This document shows positions 10,661 to 21,588 of a stretch of 64,000 nt of DNA, in pieces (positions within the stretch are counted from its first letter, which is position 1; every line of letters begins with the position of its first letter). The DNA is from Ochromonas danica. Lineage: Eukaryota; Sar; Chrysophyceae; Chromulinales; Chromulinaceae. Where the stretch lies: contig VKHL01000069.1 of assembly GCA_015146655.1 (NCBI GenBank), positions 1 to 64,000 of the forward strand. Direction: 5' to 3'. A program made the translations under genes and the position numbers. Under the pieces are notes generated by a model. That model ran no database searches and was not told the origin of the DNA. It saw only the letters and a program-made list of their open reading frames with translations.

Positions 10661-10982
10661 TAATACTACTACTACTTGCAGTTATTCAAGACAGAGAGTG
10701 AGTGAGTGAGAGAGAGACGAGAATGAATAGGAATGATAGTGTTCATTACGATAATAACAAGAATGATCATAACCATAACAACAACAACACTATTGACACC
10801 TGCTGCACTTGCTGGGATAACAACCCTTACGCTACAGTACCATGGCCGTGTGTGATCATCATGGTGGAGGTGATTGTTCTATCTTACATTACTTACACAC
10901 ACTCTTACAGGGTGAGAGAGAGCCTCAACTACTCCTGTCTATGCAATAACGATGGAGATGATACACTACTACCCTGCTGTGC
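10661..10982. other. Intergenic between convergent LSM2 and DUSP gene
   Basis: 3' flanks of two convergent genes. It contains a short GAGT/GA-rich run (about 10697-10718). The open frame here starts from a GTG, is Asn-rich and overlaps the 3' end of the DUSP gene; I do not call it. Confidence 0.6.
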
Positions 10983-12338
10983 TCAGTTCATCATAACACG
11001 AAGCCATTGACCCTTTTCATGCCCCCGATCAGCAGGCGCAGTGTCCATTTCTTCTTCATCAGACGATGACGAGCAATCAACATCGCTTTCTTCTTCTCCA
11101 GCCCCTTTCTTCTCTTCTTTCATACCATTTCTGCTAATGGAGGCATTGGATGGTCGTCGATCACTTTTGGCACTAGCACCACTACTGAGCTCACGCAGAA
11201 CATTGTGCGTGCTGCCGTCATCATCTGCTATGCTGTTGGAGTTACCATGCTGACTGCCAAACATTCCACCATGTTGACTACTCGATAACCTGTTAGGATC
11301 ACCATCAACTCCATGCTGACTGTTGCCATGTACAGTGTCATCTGGTATTCCTCGTAGTGGTCGATACTGCCTATAGGAGATATTGTCTCGTCCACTGGAT
11401 TTGCGCGACCATCGCCAACAATGCACAGCCCAATAGATGAATGCTTCCAGATGCTCCTTCGTTAGTCCACAGCACCAGAACATTTTGAATTCTTCTTCCT
11501 CTTCGTCAGCGAGATCCCATTTGACCCATTTAGGTCTGTACCTGTTAACTTGAATGTTTGCTTCACACTTTGTATACCAAGACAACACAAAACAGAATTA
11601 CACCATCAGGTCAGTGTGTGGTAGTATATCATATAATAGGATAATCCCAACTTACCACAGCTGTCATTTGAATTGAAACTAATCGATGTAGTGGTACAGC
11701 AGGTTTGTAGATATCTACACTATAGCGTGGAATATCAGGACTTCCATCTGAACCATGTAATTGTTTGAGGATGAAATAAGAAATAGCAGGTAGAGCACGA
11801 TAATCCATCTTAGCGATGAGACCAGCAATAGGATTGCCCTCTTCATTTAAGAGATCTTTGCTTGAGATTGGACCTGGTGGATCTCCTTCTTCAGTATTCA
11901 CAAACTCACTCCAGGCATTTAGCCACATAGTGTCTACTAGAAACCAACATTCCTTGGCGACATTAATCTTGTTCCTATTATAACATACAACATGGTAGTA
12001 GTTAGTATAGAAGGGAGTGAGTGAGTGAGTGAAAGAGTACGATGAGTAGTTGTTATCTCATGTACACTATGTTCTATAGTACGGTGACATGATAGGATAA
12101 CATAGCATAGCATAGCATAGCATAGCATAGCATAGCATAGCATAGCATAGCATAGCATAGCATAGCGTAGGATACCCTGGGATAGGATGACTTACTTGTC
12201 AAACTTGCGCATAAGTTTTAATTCATATTTTTTTCTTTTTTTGAGATCTTCAGTACCATGTTCTTCAGGAGGTAAATCTCTTGATGTTACTTCTTGATCT
12301 TCAATAGATTGAGATTGTCCTGCTTGGGTCTCTTCCAT
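10983..12338 (-). CDS. DUSP-domain protein (USP-type domain without a peptidase)
   Basis: Exons 12338-12196, 11974-11656, 11567-10983; 348 residues. The middle exon encodes a DUSP-like domain: 'CWFLVDTMWLNAWSEFV', then 'PGPISSKDLL' and 'DYRALPAISYFILKQLHG', matching the Trp-rich opening, the P-G-P-I-x-N/S motif and the closing Tyr-rich segment. DUSP domains normally sit N-terminal to ubiquitin-specific peptidase cores and mediate protein contacts. Here the rest is a Trp-rich segment ('WAVHCWRWSRKSSG') and a polar tail with three SQHG motifs and an acidic Ser/Asp/Glu run; no USP Cys or His box is present. It could be an adaptor. The second intron has an unusual acceptor (ATACAAAG). Start lies 152 bases from the divergent synergin gene. 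Confidence 0.7.
12101..12165. repeat. (CATAG)n pentanucleotide minisatellite
   Basis: About 13 perfect or near-perfect copies of CATAG inside the first intron of the DUSP-domain gene. Confidence 0.95.
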
Positions 12339-12490
12339 CTTTCTCACAGGATGGATTCTTTGCTCAGCATGACCGAGAGTGAACTATTACTGTGTTGCGT
12401 GGTTTTAACATTTGGGTATTTAGAGATTTAGAGGATGGTCTGGGAGCGATCTGCTCAGTCAATCCACATTGGGTCAACAGGAAGATTAGC

Positions 12491-15400
12491 ATGAGCAATT
12501 ATCCTCAATATCCACCACCTCCTGGAGGATATGCTTATGGTAGTCATCCACCACCTCAAGGACAACAGATTCATGGTGGTTATTATGATCCAAGGTATGC
12601 TGCTCCACCTTCTGGGACAACCTATCCGGTAAGCCAATCTGCCAACCTGTCAGTCTATTTTAATTATGATCTAATTTTCATGTTGTGGTAATTTAGTATG
12701 GTTATGGTGGAGTAGCACCACCAACTTATGGTAGTCAGCCTTATCCTCCACCGGGTGGTCCCCCACATCATCACCATCCGGCGGCTATTGTGCCAGTGCC
12801 TTATATACACCCTATCCCACCTGCTACCACCAACACACATCACAGTGACACTACTGCTACTCAACAACCAAAGCTAAGCACTTGGTTCCCTGACGCTGGT
12901 ACACATCTCCAAATTGAACAATGGTTCATGGCCATTGACAAGAACAATGATGGTGCCATAGGAGGTGCACCTGCAGTAAAGTTTTTGAGTCGATCGAATC
13001 TTCCAAAAGAGGTACTTCGTGAGATTTGGGGATTGGTTGATACTAAAGGAACAGGAAAATTAGATAAACAACAGTTCATTACCATATTACGTTTCGTATC
13101 AATTCTATGTAGTCCAATCTATATGGGATCTAAACCTTCTATTGAACTGTTTAATAACTCTTTGAAGACTGATGTGCCTCTACCAGAACAACTTTATGAG
13201 AAGAAGGAGGAAGAAACGAAGCCTGTAGAAGTTACTACTTCTACATCTGTTACTTCTTCGGTACAATCTCAACCTACCGCCCAGTCGGCCCACTCGGCCC
13301 AGCCTGCTGTACAGCATAGCGTTCCACAAGCTGTTCCCACTACACAAGTATATCCCCCACAAACTCAAGTTCATCACCCTTACACACAGATGGGGTATGC
13401 AAATCCTGCAACACAGTATCATCCTGGCTATGATCCTCGGGCATACAGTTCCCCTTATCCTGTTGCTCCGCCAGTTCAGACGCATCCAATGCCTAATAAT
13501 GTGCATGGAGGAGTTATTATGCAAGCTGCTTCTGTTCCACCACCCAGTGAAGATGATGAGTTCTCAGATTTCACCCAGGCAGAACCACAGCAACCACAAC
13601 AGCATCATGTAGATGTAGCAATAATACAGTCTCATTCGTCTGCTATGGAGTCAACTTCAAAGCTGCATTTATCTGCTCAAGTAGAATCAACCATAACCCC
13701 TAGTGCCCCAGCAGAGATGGATTTGTTGTCATTAACGACTGATGAATCAGTGGTTGGCTCATCACAGCAAAATTCGATGGCTACTCTTGGTAACTCTCTT
13801 CTATTCCCTGTAGATAGCAACACTTCTCTCACTCAATCATATCATCAAGAACCTGCGCTTTTGTTTTCGAATACTGTCCATCACGCTTCCAACAATTCTA
13901 TGCATCTATCTGATGAAGTTGTGCTTAAGAAAGACAAAGATGATAATGAAGATGATGACTATGAGTTCGTCTTCCAAACAGCACAAGATAACATGAAACA
14001 AATGATTGATCTCTCTGATGACCTTGATTCTATTCCTCCTGCTGCTTTAGCTACTCCAGCTAACATAACCTTAGAGTCCAAAGAAGCAAAGCTACCCACC
14101 AGTGGTTCTGACATAGCTTTGCAGCTTGCTTCTTCAACAGTTGCTACTTCCGCCACTTCATTACCGAGTGCTGATAGTACTGATGGTCTCACTCATTCTC
14201 AGAAATCATCTTCTGGATTAGTATTTCAGAGTCATCTCAATCCTAATGAAGATCGTTTGGCTGTATTTGATGACTTAGTTGAGCAGGATTTGCAAGGCAT
14301 GAATGAAGATTGGGATGACTTTGCTAAAGCGACACACAGCGATGATTCTCTTCCCAATGCAACTACGGAACCTGCTCCAGCTGCTCTGGATTTATTGGAC
14401 ATGACACCACCACTACAGTCTTCGTCATTGTCGTCAAGTTTTGTAGATATCTCCTACCCAACTTCAGGAGGAAATGAGGATGAATTCAATGATGATGATT
14501 TTGGAGATTTTGAAGGATCAAACAAACATGTCGAAACTGCATCAAATGTTGCCGTGGATAATAAACCTCACATTGGCATTGCTGAGCAAGATTTAGAAGA
14601 CGATTTTGGAGCCTTCAATTCACCCACTCTACCCTCTGCTCATGAAAGTGTCCAAGCACAGAGTGCGATTGAAATGGAAACTGGTGGTGAAAAGGAGGAA
14701 TTGCTCGATTTTTCAAGTCCTCCTCCTATTGGCCAAGATCCACTCTCTGTACTTGATGATCAACCTGTCTTGGACTTGTTGGATATGGGCCCTCCACTCT
14801 CTGCCTCCTCTATTTCAATATCACAAGCAGCTGTCCCTCATGCACAACAACTGTCTGTTGCAGATGAGAATAACTGGGAGGATGATGGATTTGGAGAGTT
14901 TGAAGGTCCCATTGATCAGGAAAAGCATGACAGACCTCTGGTGGATTCTTCTCTGACAAGTGCTAGTGCTCCTATTATTTCTGAAAAAACAAACAATTAT
15001 GGCGCTGGCCTTATACAACAGAGTTTCAACGATGAATTTGGAGATTTTGAGTCACACTCAAATAAAGTGGGTATAAGCGCTTCTAAGCAGGAGAATGCAG
15101 TGGGTGATGTTGAAGAAGATTTTGGCAATTTTGAATCTCATGCAATTCCTTCTCAACCTTCTGCTGCTGCCCATGTTGAGCCATTCGCAAATATTGTAAC
15201 ACCAATGAAAGCTCCTGCTGCATTCGTGGATAATCTTTTGGAGTTCAGCCCTATGGATTATCCCACAAAGAAAGTTGAAGCTTCGGCTGCTTCAACTTTG
15301 CCCAGTTTTCCGTCTTCTGATTCACTGCCATCACCACTCAAAGATGACAGCCAACCATCACGTGGCACACAGTCGCTTCCTGCATCGAAAGTTGCAGCAG

Positions 15401-16724
15401 CAAAAGTTGAAGATTTATTTGCTTCGCAACTGCCCATCGCGTCATCTCATCTCTCGACTGCTGGGCCTCCTTCTAGCTGGGCTGCATTTGACAGTACAAA
15501 TGATGACTTGTTTCCGACTCCTTCGGCGGCTCCAGCAGTGAAGGAGCCTGTCAAAAACCGAGTTGAGTCTCCACGCGCGTTGAAGCCCCTTGGCCTCCCT
15601 GAGCTGGAGACCCTCTTGACCACATTAGCCAAGAGGCGTCTCTATAATCATGCTTATGCTTGTGCGAAACAGATCTCAATCTTAAAGCGTCTGAAACATT
15701 TAACCAATGAGAAGACATCTGCCATGGAGAAAGATGATTTAGAAACTGCTCAAGAATTAAAGAAAGCAGCTGCTGTGTTGGCAAGTGAACTACGACCTAT
15801 GTCACAAGAATTGCTATGGCGAGAAGCAGCAGCTGAATCTGCGAAGTATACAGGCCAATCACTAGAAGATATGCTTGAATCAATTTCTATTTTTGATGAG
15901 AATTTAGGTCGTTTATTCTCTAGTCGCTTTATTGCACTCAAATCAAAGAATGCTTCTTTGGAAGAACAAATGCGACATTGTCTTCTCGCCAAGAGGTCTG
16001 CTCGAGTTATTTTAGCTATATGCTCGTCTCATCGTGATCATCCAAAGATCTGGCAACGTTTGTCAGAAGCTCTTTCATCAAAGCTCATATCATATAAGCA
16101 AGTGCATGCATCCTTCGATAAGCTTGTGGCAGCAGATCAAAAGGCTGTACTCGAAAGTAATGAGATGCAACAATATTTGCAAGCTATCAAGCAGATAGCA
16201 GAGTGCTCTTTATGGGTCAGTGCGACAATGCAAGAAGGCTTTATTCAGGAGGAAGAAAGTCGAACCTTATGGAAACATGCTCAACAAGTTCTTCGTCAAC
16301 TGTCATCCTTCTGGAAGATAGAGAGAAGCGAGGTGAGTATATAACTTTTCCTCCTCATTTTCTTTGGATAATATAGTTGATTGTTGTTCTTGTGTGAAGT
16401 TTGATCATATTTCTCGTGAAGAATTCACAGCAGAGTGTGAGATAGCATCGGACCGTTCAGATGCTGTAATCACATTTTGTAACTTAGTTCTGCGACCGCT
16501 TAGTGCTTGCTCAAAGGGGAAGGAAGGCGCTGTGGAGGAGTATTACCCCCATCATTGTGTATTGGGAGGAATGACATTCTTAAAGGTTAGTTGGTCTTCC
16601 GCGAATAACAATTTCATGACTAATCTGTTGTAAATGCTGGATTCTTTTGCTATAGCCCTTGGTGAATCTCTGGCTGAGAGACATTGACAATGTCCTGCCT
16701 CCTATCGAATCACCTTTTTGTTGA
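12491..16724 (+). CDS. Gamma-synergin-like EH-domain protein
   Basis: Likely adaptor for AP-1/GGA clathrin traffic at the trans-Golgi or endosomes. Exons 12491-12628, 12697-16332, 16400-16585, 16656-16724; 1342 residues, all phase 0. Order: Pro/Gly/Tyr-rich N-terminus; EH domain (~105-190) with the EF-hand loop 'DKNNDGAIGG'; a Gln/Pro linker; a long acidic disordered region with at least six [DE]FxxF motifs ('DDEFSDF', 'DDDFGDFEG', 'EDDFGAF', 'DDGFGEFEG', 'DEFGDFES', 'EEDFGNFES') and repeated 'LDLLDM' motifs; then a helical C-terminal domain (~1005-1340, opening 'LKPLGLPELETLL') resembling the conserved tail of animal synergin gamma. [DE]FGxF motifs are the known ligands of gamma-adaptin and GGA ear domains. 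Most of the protein is one 3.6-kb exon. Confidence 0.85.
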
Positions 16725-17862
16725 TGATCACAGTATAATTAGATAACAATAATCAGCACTTGTCAAGTTGTCAAGGGAGTTCATTATGTCTTTTGGCGTG
16801 TTTCGCAGATTGTCTCGTATGTCCGTCTGGTTGTCTTAGCGAGAAGGAGATTGTCACAGGTTTATACAGTCACAGCTCTATCATCATTCGTGTTTGACTG
16901 CAACGAGTAACTTGATTTGAGTAGCACAGCAAAGTTAACTAGTTACTCAAAAGCATGAGAAGCAAGCACACATCTGAGATATTCTTAGAACAGTTCAGGC
17001 TGGATTTTGATTTTCAATATCATAGGAATATCATAATAAACTAGCCTCTCGTGGCATCAAGCACAACAAGCAAAACGTCAATTAGCACTTTTGCTCAACA
17101 TTGATGGTTGAAGATCTGCAACTGAAGATCTATACCAAACTAATTCAGAAATATTTTGACATGACCCATTTGAAATAGTCCTTGCAAACCAGACAGAAAA
17201 CCAAAAAACGATGGATTTTTTGTTTTTTCATCTGCTTTCTGTGTGCAGCCGGGCGATTCCGCCCCACTCAAACGATGGAAGTCCGGCGGGCGTACCAGCC
17301 GTTCGTATTTCGGGATTTTCGTTTAGCGCGATTTTCGGGTCGTTTTGCGGGATTTTCTGGATTTTCGGGATAAAACGCGAGCTCATCCAACAAGCCATAT
17401 GGGAAACGGCCAGTTAAACGCGTTTTATCGTCACGAAAATCCCGAAATACGAAAGGCTGGTGCGCCTGGAATGGGATGAGGCGGAAATGCCGTGTGCTGT
17501 GTGTGCACATGCGCGGGGTTGGCAGCGAAGACTGCGTCAGCACAGCAGCGCGTCAGCAGCACAGCACAGCACAGAGAACACGAACACCTCCGCCAATCGT
17601 TGCAGAGAAGAGAACTTGAGCTCAACCAGAGAGATCGTACTTCATCTCCACCCGTTGCTTTGCTTTGCCAGGCCTGGCAGAGAAGAAGAATCAACGCAAG
17701 TCAACTCCAACCTGCACACCTTTCCATTTTCATTGGGATTGGGACATTTGTTTTTCCTTTTGGATCTTCCATTGCCCCCCACCTGATTTATCTTGTCTCT
17801 TCCTCTACCCACTACCTTTCTTTTCTCCATTGCAAAGACAATAGATAAACATAGACAAGAGA
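16725..17862. other. Intergenic (1.1 kb) with a GC-rich fold-back element
   Basis: Contains the synergin 3' flank, an AT-rich stretch, the inverted-repeat element at 17288-17467 and then a GC-rich region up to about 17700 that is probably the promoter and 5' UTR of the next gene. Open frames on both strands across the fold-back mirror each other and reflect the palindromic sequence. No gene seen. Confidence 0.6.
17288..17467. repeat. Fold-back (inverted repeat) element, possible MITE
   Basis: The left arm (17288-17322) and the reverse complement of the right arm (17432-17467) share 'TTCGTATTTCGGGATTTTCG' plus flanking 'ACCAGCC'. Inside lie further partial copies of a TTTTCGGGATAAAACGCG-type unit. 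The element is about 180 bases, non-coding and GC-rich against its surroundings. Target-site duplications are not evident. Confidence 0.7.
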
Positions 17863-19000
17863 ATGATGAAGATTTGTTGGATTTATCTTGTGCTTTCTCT
17901 TTTCATCCTCTCCACTCAAGGTCGTAAGATTGGCTTTGGTAAGAATATATTCTTCCTCACATCACACTCCAGTCCACTCAATCTCATCCCATGCCAATGC
18001 ATCATCTCATTGTCTCTTACCAGGCGGTATTCCAGAGGTGCATCCTAGCAAATCTATTCCATCTGAAGGTGATAAAAAAGATCAGACTGTTTCTCACGCC
18101 CCTTCTATTCTTTCAGATGCACCAGTATCTTCTACAACGAGCAAGACTAACGGCCATGTGTTCAGTTCATTCACTTTCAAAGGCTTTGCCTTTTCCATGC
18201 AAAAGTCTCTCTTAGATTGGACCTCCGGTGCTGTGGGAATTAAGATTCCTATTACCAACAACTTCCCTAACTATGATAGCAAGATCTATCTGCCCAGATT
18301 AACAGCTTTTGTTGGCTTTGGTATGCCTGCCTCGTTGCGTCTCTCCATGACAATGTCCGTACCTTCCCAAGCTATTGTTGGTTTGGCTTTATTAGGTTTG
18401 CATCAACGTCATCGTGGTAAACCTTTTGTATGGCCTTCTATTAAACCTGGTGCTCATGTTAAGCGTCTTGGTTTGACTTTGTCCTGTAAAGTGGATGGCA
18501 AAAGTGCTGTAAAGCCAACGGTTGGCGCGGCATTAATGTTCTTGCCCGGTATCCATGTTGTACATCGTCTCTTACCTTTGGTCATTCTTGCCCCTGCTTT
18601 GGCATTGACTTTAGCTCAATTCGTCTTCCAATCCCTTGCCCTGATTGAACGAGGCGTGGAAAATGTTTTGAGATGGATTGGAAGACTTCTATTAGCTTTG
18701 GCAACTTTTGCTCGTAAACAAGCTGAACGTGAAGAAAAGAAGTATCATGGTGGATTACATCTTGCTTCTCCAGCACGTGCATGGCGTATTGTTGCCGATT
18801 TCTTGGAGAGTAAGACTTCTGTCGTGACAGTGAATTTGGGTATGAATCGCCCACTTCAAGGCGGAAAAGCAACAACTACATCTGCTTTCCAATACGATTT
18901 GCAACCTTTCTTCCCTTTCAGGAAATCAGCTAAAGCTACTTCTCCTGCTTCTGCACCTGCGACAAAGAAAGTTGATAGCCGTCTCCAGGTATCTAAGTAA
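17863..19000 (+). CDS. Secreted or organellar protein of unknown function
   Basis: Exons 17863-17938 and 18024-19000; 350 residues. The ATG at 17863 opens a signal peptide (Leu/Ile-rich, ends 'STQG'). After a Ser/Thr-rich linker (~30-70) comes a region rich in alternating hydrophobic residues ('VGIKIPITNNFPNYDSK', 'LRLSMTMSVPSQ'), a Pro-flanked hydrophobic stretch that may span a membrane (~205-240), an amphipathic basic helix with 'RKQAEREEKK', and a final strand-like part ('SVVTVNLGMNRPLQGGK') before a Lys/Ala tail. I recognise no family. The signal peptide suggests ER, secretion or, if bipartite, the plastid. Gene context gives no clue. Confidence 0.75.
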
Positions 19001-19605
19001 TAATTTTGTAGGTTTTGAAGTCTTGCCCTCTTCTCTTACATAAGATTAAATGTACATACATGAAGTACATAAAATAACAGACAATAGCTTGAGATAGATC
19101 GTCGCAATAGCTAGCACGGGAGAGAATGATTCTGTTTAGCGATAGATGATGTCTCTCCCTTTAGATGATGATTTGTTCATGTAACAATTCAATTCATTAA
19201 ATTGAAACAAGTTGTCAATCAGATATCATTTCACACTATTTATAACTTACAGACGATTCCAATGGTTCATAAACTGACCGTTGAAGTATGAAAAGGTGTT
19301 GTTCATTTAAAGTATTGTAGTATTAATTTACAAGATAAATAGCACAGCGGAGATGTTGGCCACAAATGCTTTTGTGACATTGACTACTCAACCTTTCTCT
19401 TCCACTCTACACTAGAATGTAGTACTCAAATCCAACCTAACCCAATCCAAACTATCTTTCAACGAATACTTCCGCTTTTATAAATCACACAATAAGTTAT
19501 TGCTCAGCAGATCCTAGACTACCTTAGCTAACACACAATGGTTGTAGACTACTTCATGGTAAAGAGACAATGATATCTCTCCTCTCCTCTACCATTTCAT
19601 ACTTC
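19001..19605. other. Intergenic between convergent genes
   Basis: AT-rich 3' flanks of the unknown secreted protein and the ArfGAP gene. A short TACATACATG/GTACAT near-palindrome lies at 19050-19070. Nothing else is seen. Confidence 0.6.
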
Positions 19606-21189
19606 TTAACGACTATTTTCCAGTTGTTGTCGCATCGTATCTTGTAAGAAACCAAAGCTATCCTGTGCTGGACGAGCTGGTTGAGAAGGACGATAAGAAG
19701 TTCCTGGTGCGGATGAGTCTAACGCACTGATGGCTGATCTCCCACCATTCATCATAGGTGCTCCCATCATAGGAGATGGTCGCATAGGAGGTGTTGTTGA
19801 TGATGGGAAAGCTCCAGTAGTCAAAGAAGGGCCAACAGAAGGCGTCATCATCATTGGTGATGTAGACTGCATTCTATTGTTGTTATATCCCATCATACCA
19901 GTCATGGGCACAGCACCTGGTGCACTCGAAGGAATACCTCTGCTCATAGCACTCCCAGGATTGACTGGGTAAGCAGGACCAGCATTTGCAGGCTGCAACA
20001 ACGAAATTGATCCAAAGGGATCCACAGCTTGTGCTTTCATAACAGGAGGAATGGTGGCAGTGGGAACAGCAGCACCAATAGGGGCTCCAATCATGGCAGA
20101 ACTACGCATTGAAGTGGTAGTTGGAGCAGAAACAGGAGCTGCCAAAAGATCAAGCCAGTTAGTATCATTAGCTGTGCCTGCAGGACGAGAGGTCGTCGAA
20201 ACAGGAGCAGAGAAGTCATCATAGGACAACAAATCTACTTGAGGAGGTGGCGGAGGAGTAACAGAAGCAGAGGTAGCACGAGAAGAAACAGGTGCAATAG
20301 GGACCGTAGCAGCTGCGGTGGTAGCACGAAAAGGAGCAGGTGCAATAGGAACCGTAGCAGCTGGAGCAACTGGGGCAGCAGCTACGGGATAACCAAAAGG
20401 ATCCGCCACAATCTTCTGAGGAGGTTGAATACCAAAATCTTCAAAAGCACGTACTTTATTACTATCACTATAACTCATTGAAAAAGCTGACGTGGAAAGA
20501 GAAGTAGAAGGAGCAACAGCTGCTGCTGTAGCAGACGATGAAGAAGAAGGAGGAACAACAGTAGCAGTAAATGGATCTTCATCCATGCTTAACAATGACG
20601 CCACCACTTGTTGTTGATGTTGTTGTTGTTGTCGTGGTGGTTGAGGTTGTGGAGAATGTTTTCCAGAAGTTGTTGGAGTGACAGTAGCAGAAGAGTTCAA
20701 TGAAGATGGTGCTGAATTAGTACTACTATTATTAATAGTAGTTGGTACATAAGGTGTGTCAGCTTTGAAAAGTTGGTATTCATAGGCATCGACAACAAAT
20801 TGTTTGAAGATTTCTACACGATCACCTTGTTTTGGACGAGAACCACTACCACTACCACCACTATAACGTCCACCATAGATAGGTGCTTTTGCTAACCAAA
20901 TATGTTGACAAGCAAGATTTCCACCACCATTTTGATCTAATAGTTCATCAACTTCTGCTTCTGTCCAGGTACTCATTGTAACACTTTTAACACGATGTGA
21001 AATAGCTTGATGAGAGGTCTTACAAGAATCACAGACAAAGGTCTTATATTTCATGCAAACATTACCAAAACCAATACCTTGTTGAGCACGTGTACCACAA
21101 TTAGGACAAATCATATTACTTTCTAATTTACGAATCTTTTTTAAACGATTTTCAGCATTTGCTGATGCTGAAGTTGACTTGGCAGACAT
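19606..21189 (-). CDS. ArfGAP-domain protein (AGD14/SMAP-like) with DPF and DLL motifs
   Basis: Single exon, 527 residues; predicted GTPase activator for Arf proteins in vesicle traffic. The ArfGAP zinc finger begins at 'CPNC' (Cys 28 and 31) and continues to 'CDSC' (Cys 53 and 56); spacing between the pairs is 21 residues, about five longer than usual. 'SHRVKSVTMSTWT' (Arg 66) is the conserved arginine-finger segment. The domain ends near residue 140. The rest is Ala/Pro/Thr/Ser-rich and disordered, with DPF motifs ('DEDPFTA', 'ADPFGYP', 'VDPFGS') and 'DLLSYDDF'/'WLDLLAAP', which are AP-2 ear- and clathrin-binding-like. The ATG at 21189 is preceded by a (GA)n tract; the longer frame starts at TTG. 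Confidence 0.85.
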   Translation of the reverse strand: MSAKSTSASANAENRLKKIRKLESNMICPNCGTRAQQGIGFGNVCMKYKTFVCDSCKTSHQAISHRVKSVTMSTWTEAEVDELLDQNGGGNLACQHIWLAKAPIYGGRYSGGSGSGSRPKQGDRVEIFKQFVVDAYEYQLFKADTPYVPTTINNSSTNSAPSSLNSSATVTPTTSGKHSPQPQPPRQQQQHQQQVVASLLSMDEDPFTATVVPPSSSSSATAAAVAPSTSLSTSAFSMSYSDSNKVRAFEDFGIQPPQKIVADPFGYPVAAAPVAPAATVPIAPAPFRATTAAATVPIAPVSSRATSASVTPPPPPQVDLLSYDDFSAPVSTTSRPAGTANDTNWLDLLAAPVSAPTTTSMRSSAMIGAPIGAAVPTATIPPVMKAQAVDPFGSISLLQPANAGPAYPVNPGSAMSRGIPSSAPGAVPMTGMMGYNNNRMQSTSPMMMTPSVGPSLTTGAFPSSTTPPMRPSPMMGAPMMNGGRSAISALDSSAPGTSYRPSQPARPAQDSFGFLQDTMRQQLENSR

Positions 21190-21222
21190 GATGAGAGAGA
21201 GCGAGAGAGAGAGAGAGAGACA
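21190..21222. repeat. (GA)n tract directly before the ArfGAP start
   Basis: GAGAGA run with one C interruption in the 5' UTR, reading CT-rich on the coding strand (minus). Confidence 0.8.
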
Positions 21223-21588
21223 AGGTCGTTGGAGTAGTACTAGCAAAGAGTAGTAAGATTGGTGAGGATTGATTTGTTTGTTAACCGCAGCGGACAGAAC
21301 CGACGGATGATCAGCATGACAATCAGTATTATTCCATGGAATATTCCATGGAGAGACTCACGTGGACTGAATGTAAACCAGATACTGACTACAAGTAGAC
21401 TGTCAACGATGTTCATTGGAGAGAACGGAAGCAAGTCTAAAGATGCATCTTAGGTGAAATAAGATGGAAATATCAGCAATGAAGATAAAATTCGAATAAG
21501 TTTAATTTATACACAAAATGGAATCGGATCTTCCCTTTCCCAAACTCTACTCGAATCAGAACTAAATCACGCCTTCAAGAGATTTTAT
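21223..21588. other. ArfGAP promoter and 3' flank of methyltransferase 1
   Basis: Contains a double palindrome, ATTCCATGGAATATTCCATGG, at 21331-21351, about 140 bases before the ArfGAP ATG. Related sequences lie before SmD2 and UBL5. No gene. Confidence 0.6.
21331..21351. promoter_or_regulatory. TTCCATGGAA palindrome, tandem copy
   Basis: Two adjacent copies of ATTCCATGG(A) upstream of the ArfGAP gene. A relative (TTCCAYGGAATCCATSAG) occurs before SmD2 and UBL5. Regulatory function is inferred from position only. Confidence 0.35.

Noticed and set aside
10702-11010. Plus-strand Asn-rich frame between LSM2 and the DUSP gene
   Set aside because: GTG start, low complexity, overlaps the DUSP coding end, no family resemblance.
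11937-12158. Minus-strand frame of repeated Met-Leu-Cys-Tyr-Ala
   Set aside because: Translation of the (CATAG)n repeat in the DUSP intron.
17182-17848. Overlapping frames on both strands around the fold-back
   Set aside because: No domain, mirrored by the inverted repeat, and inconsistent with the gene that starts at 17863.
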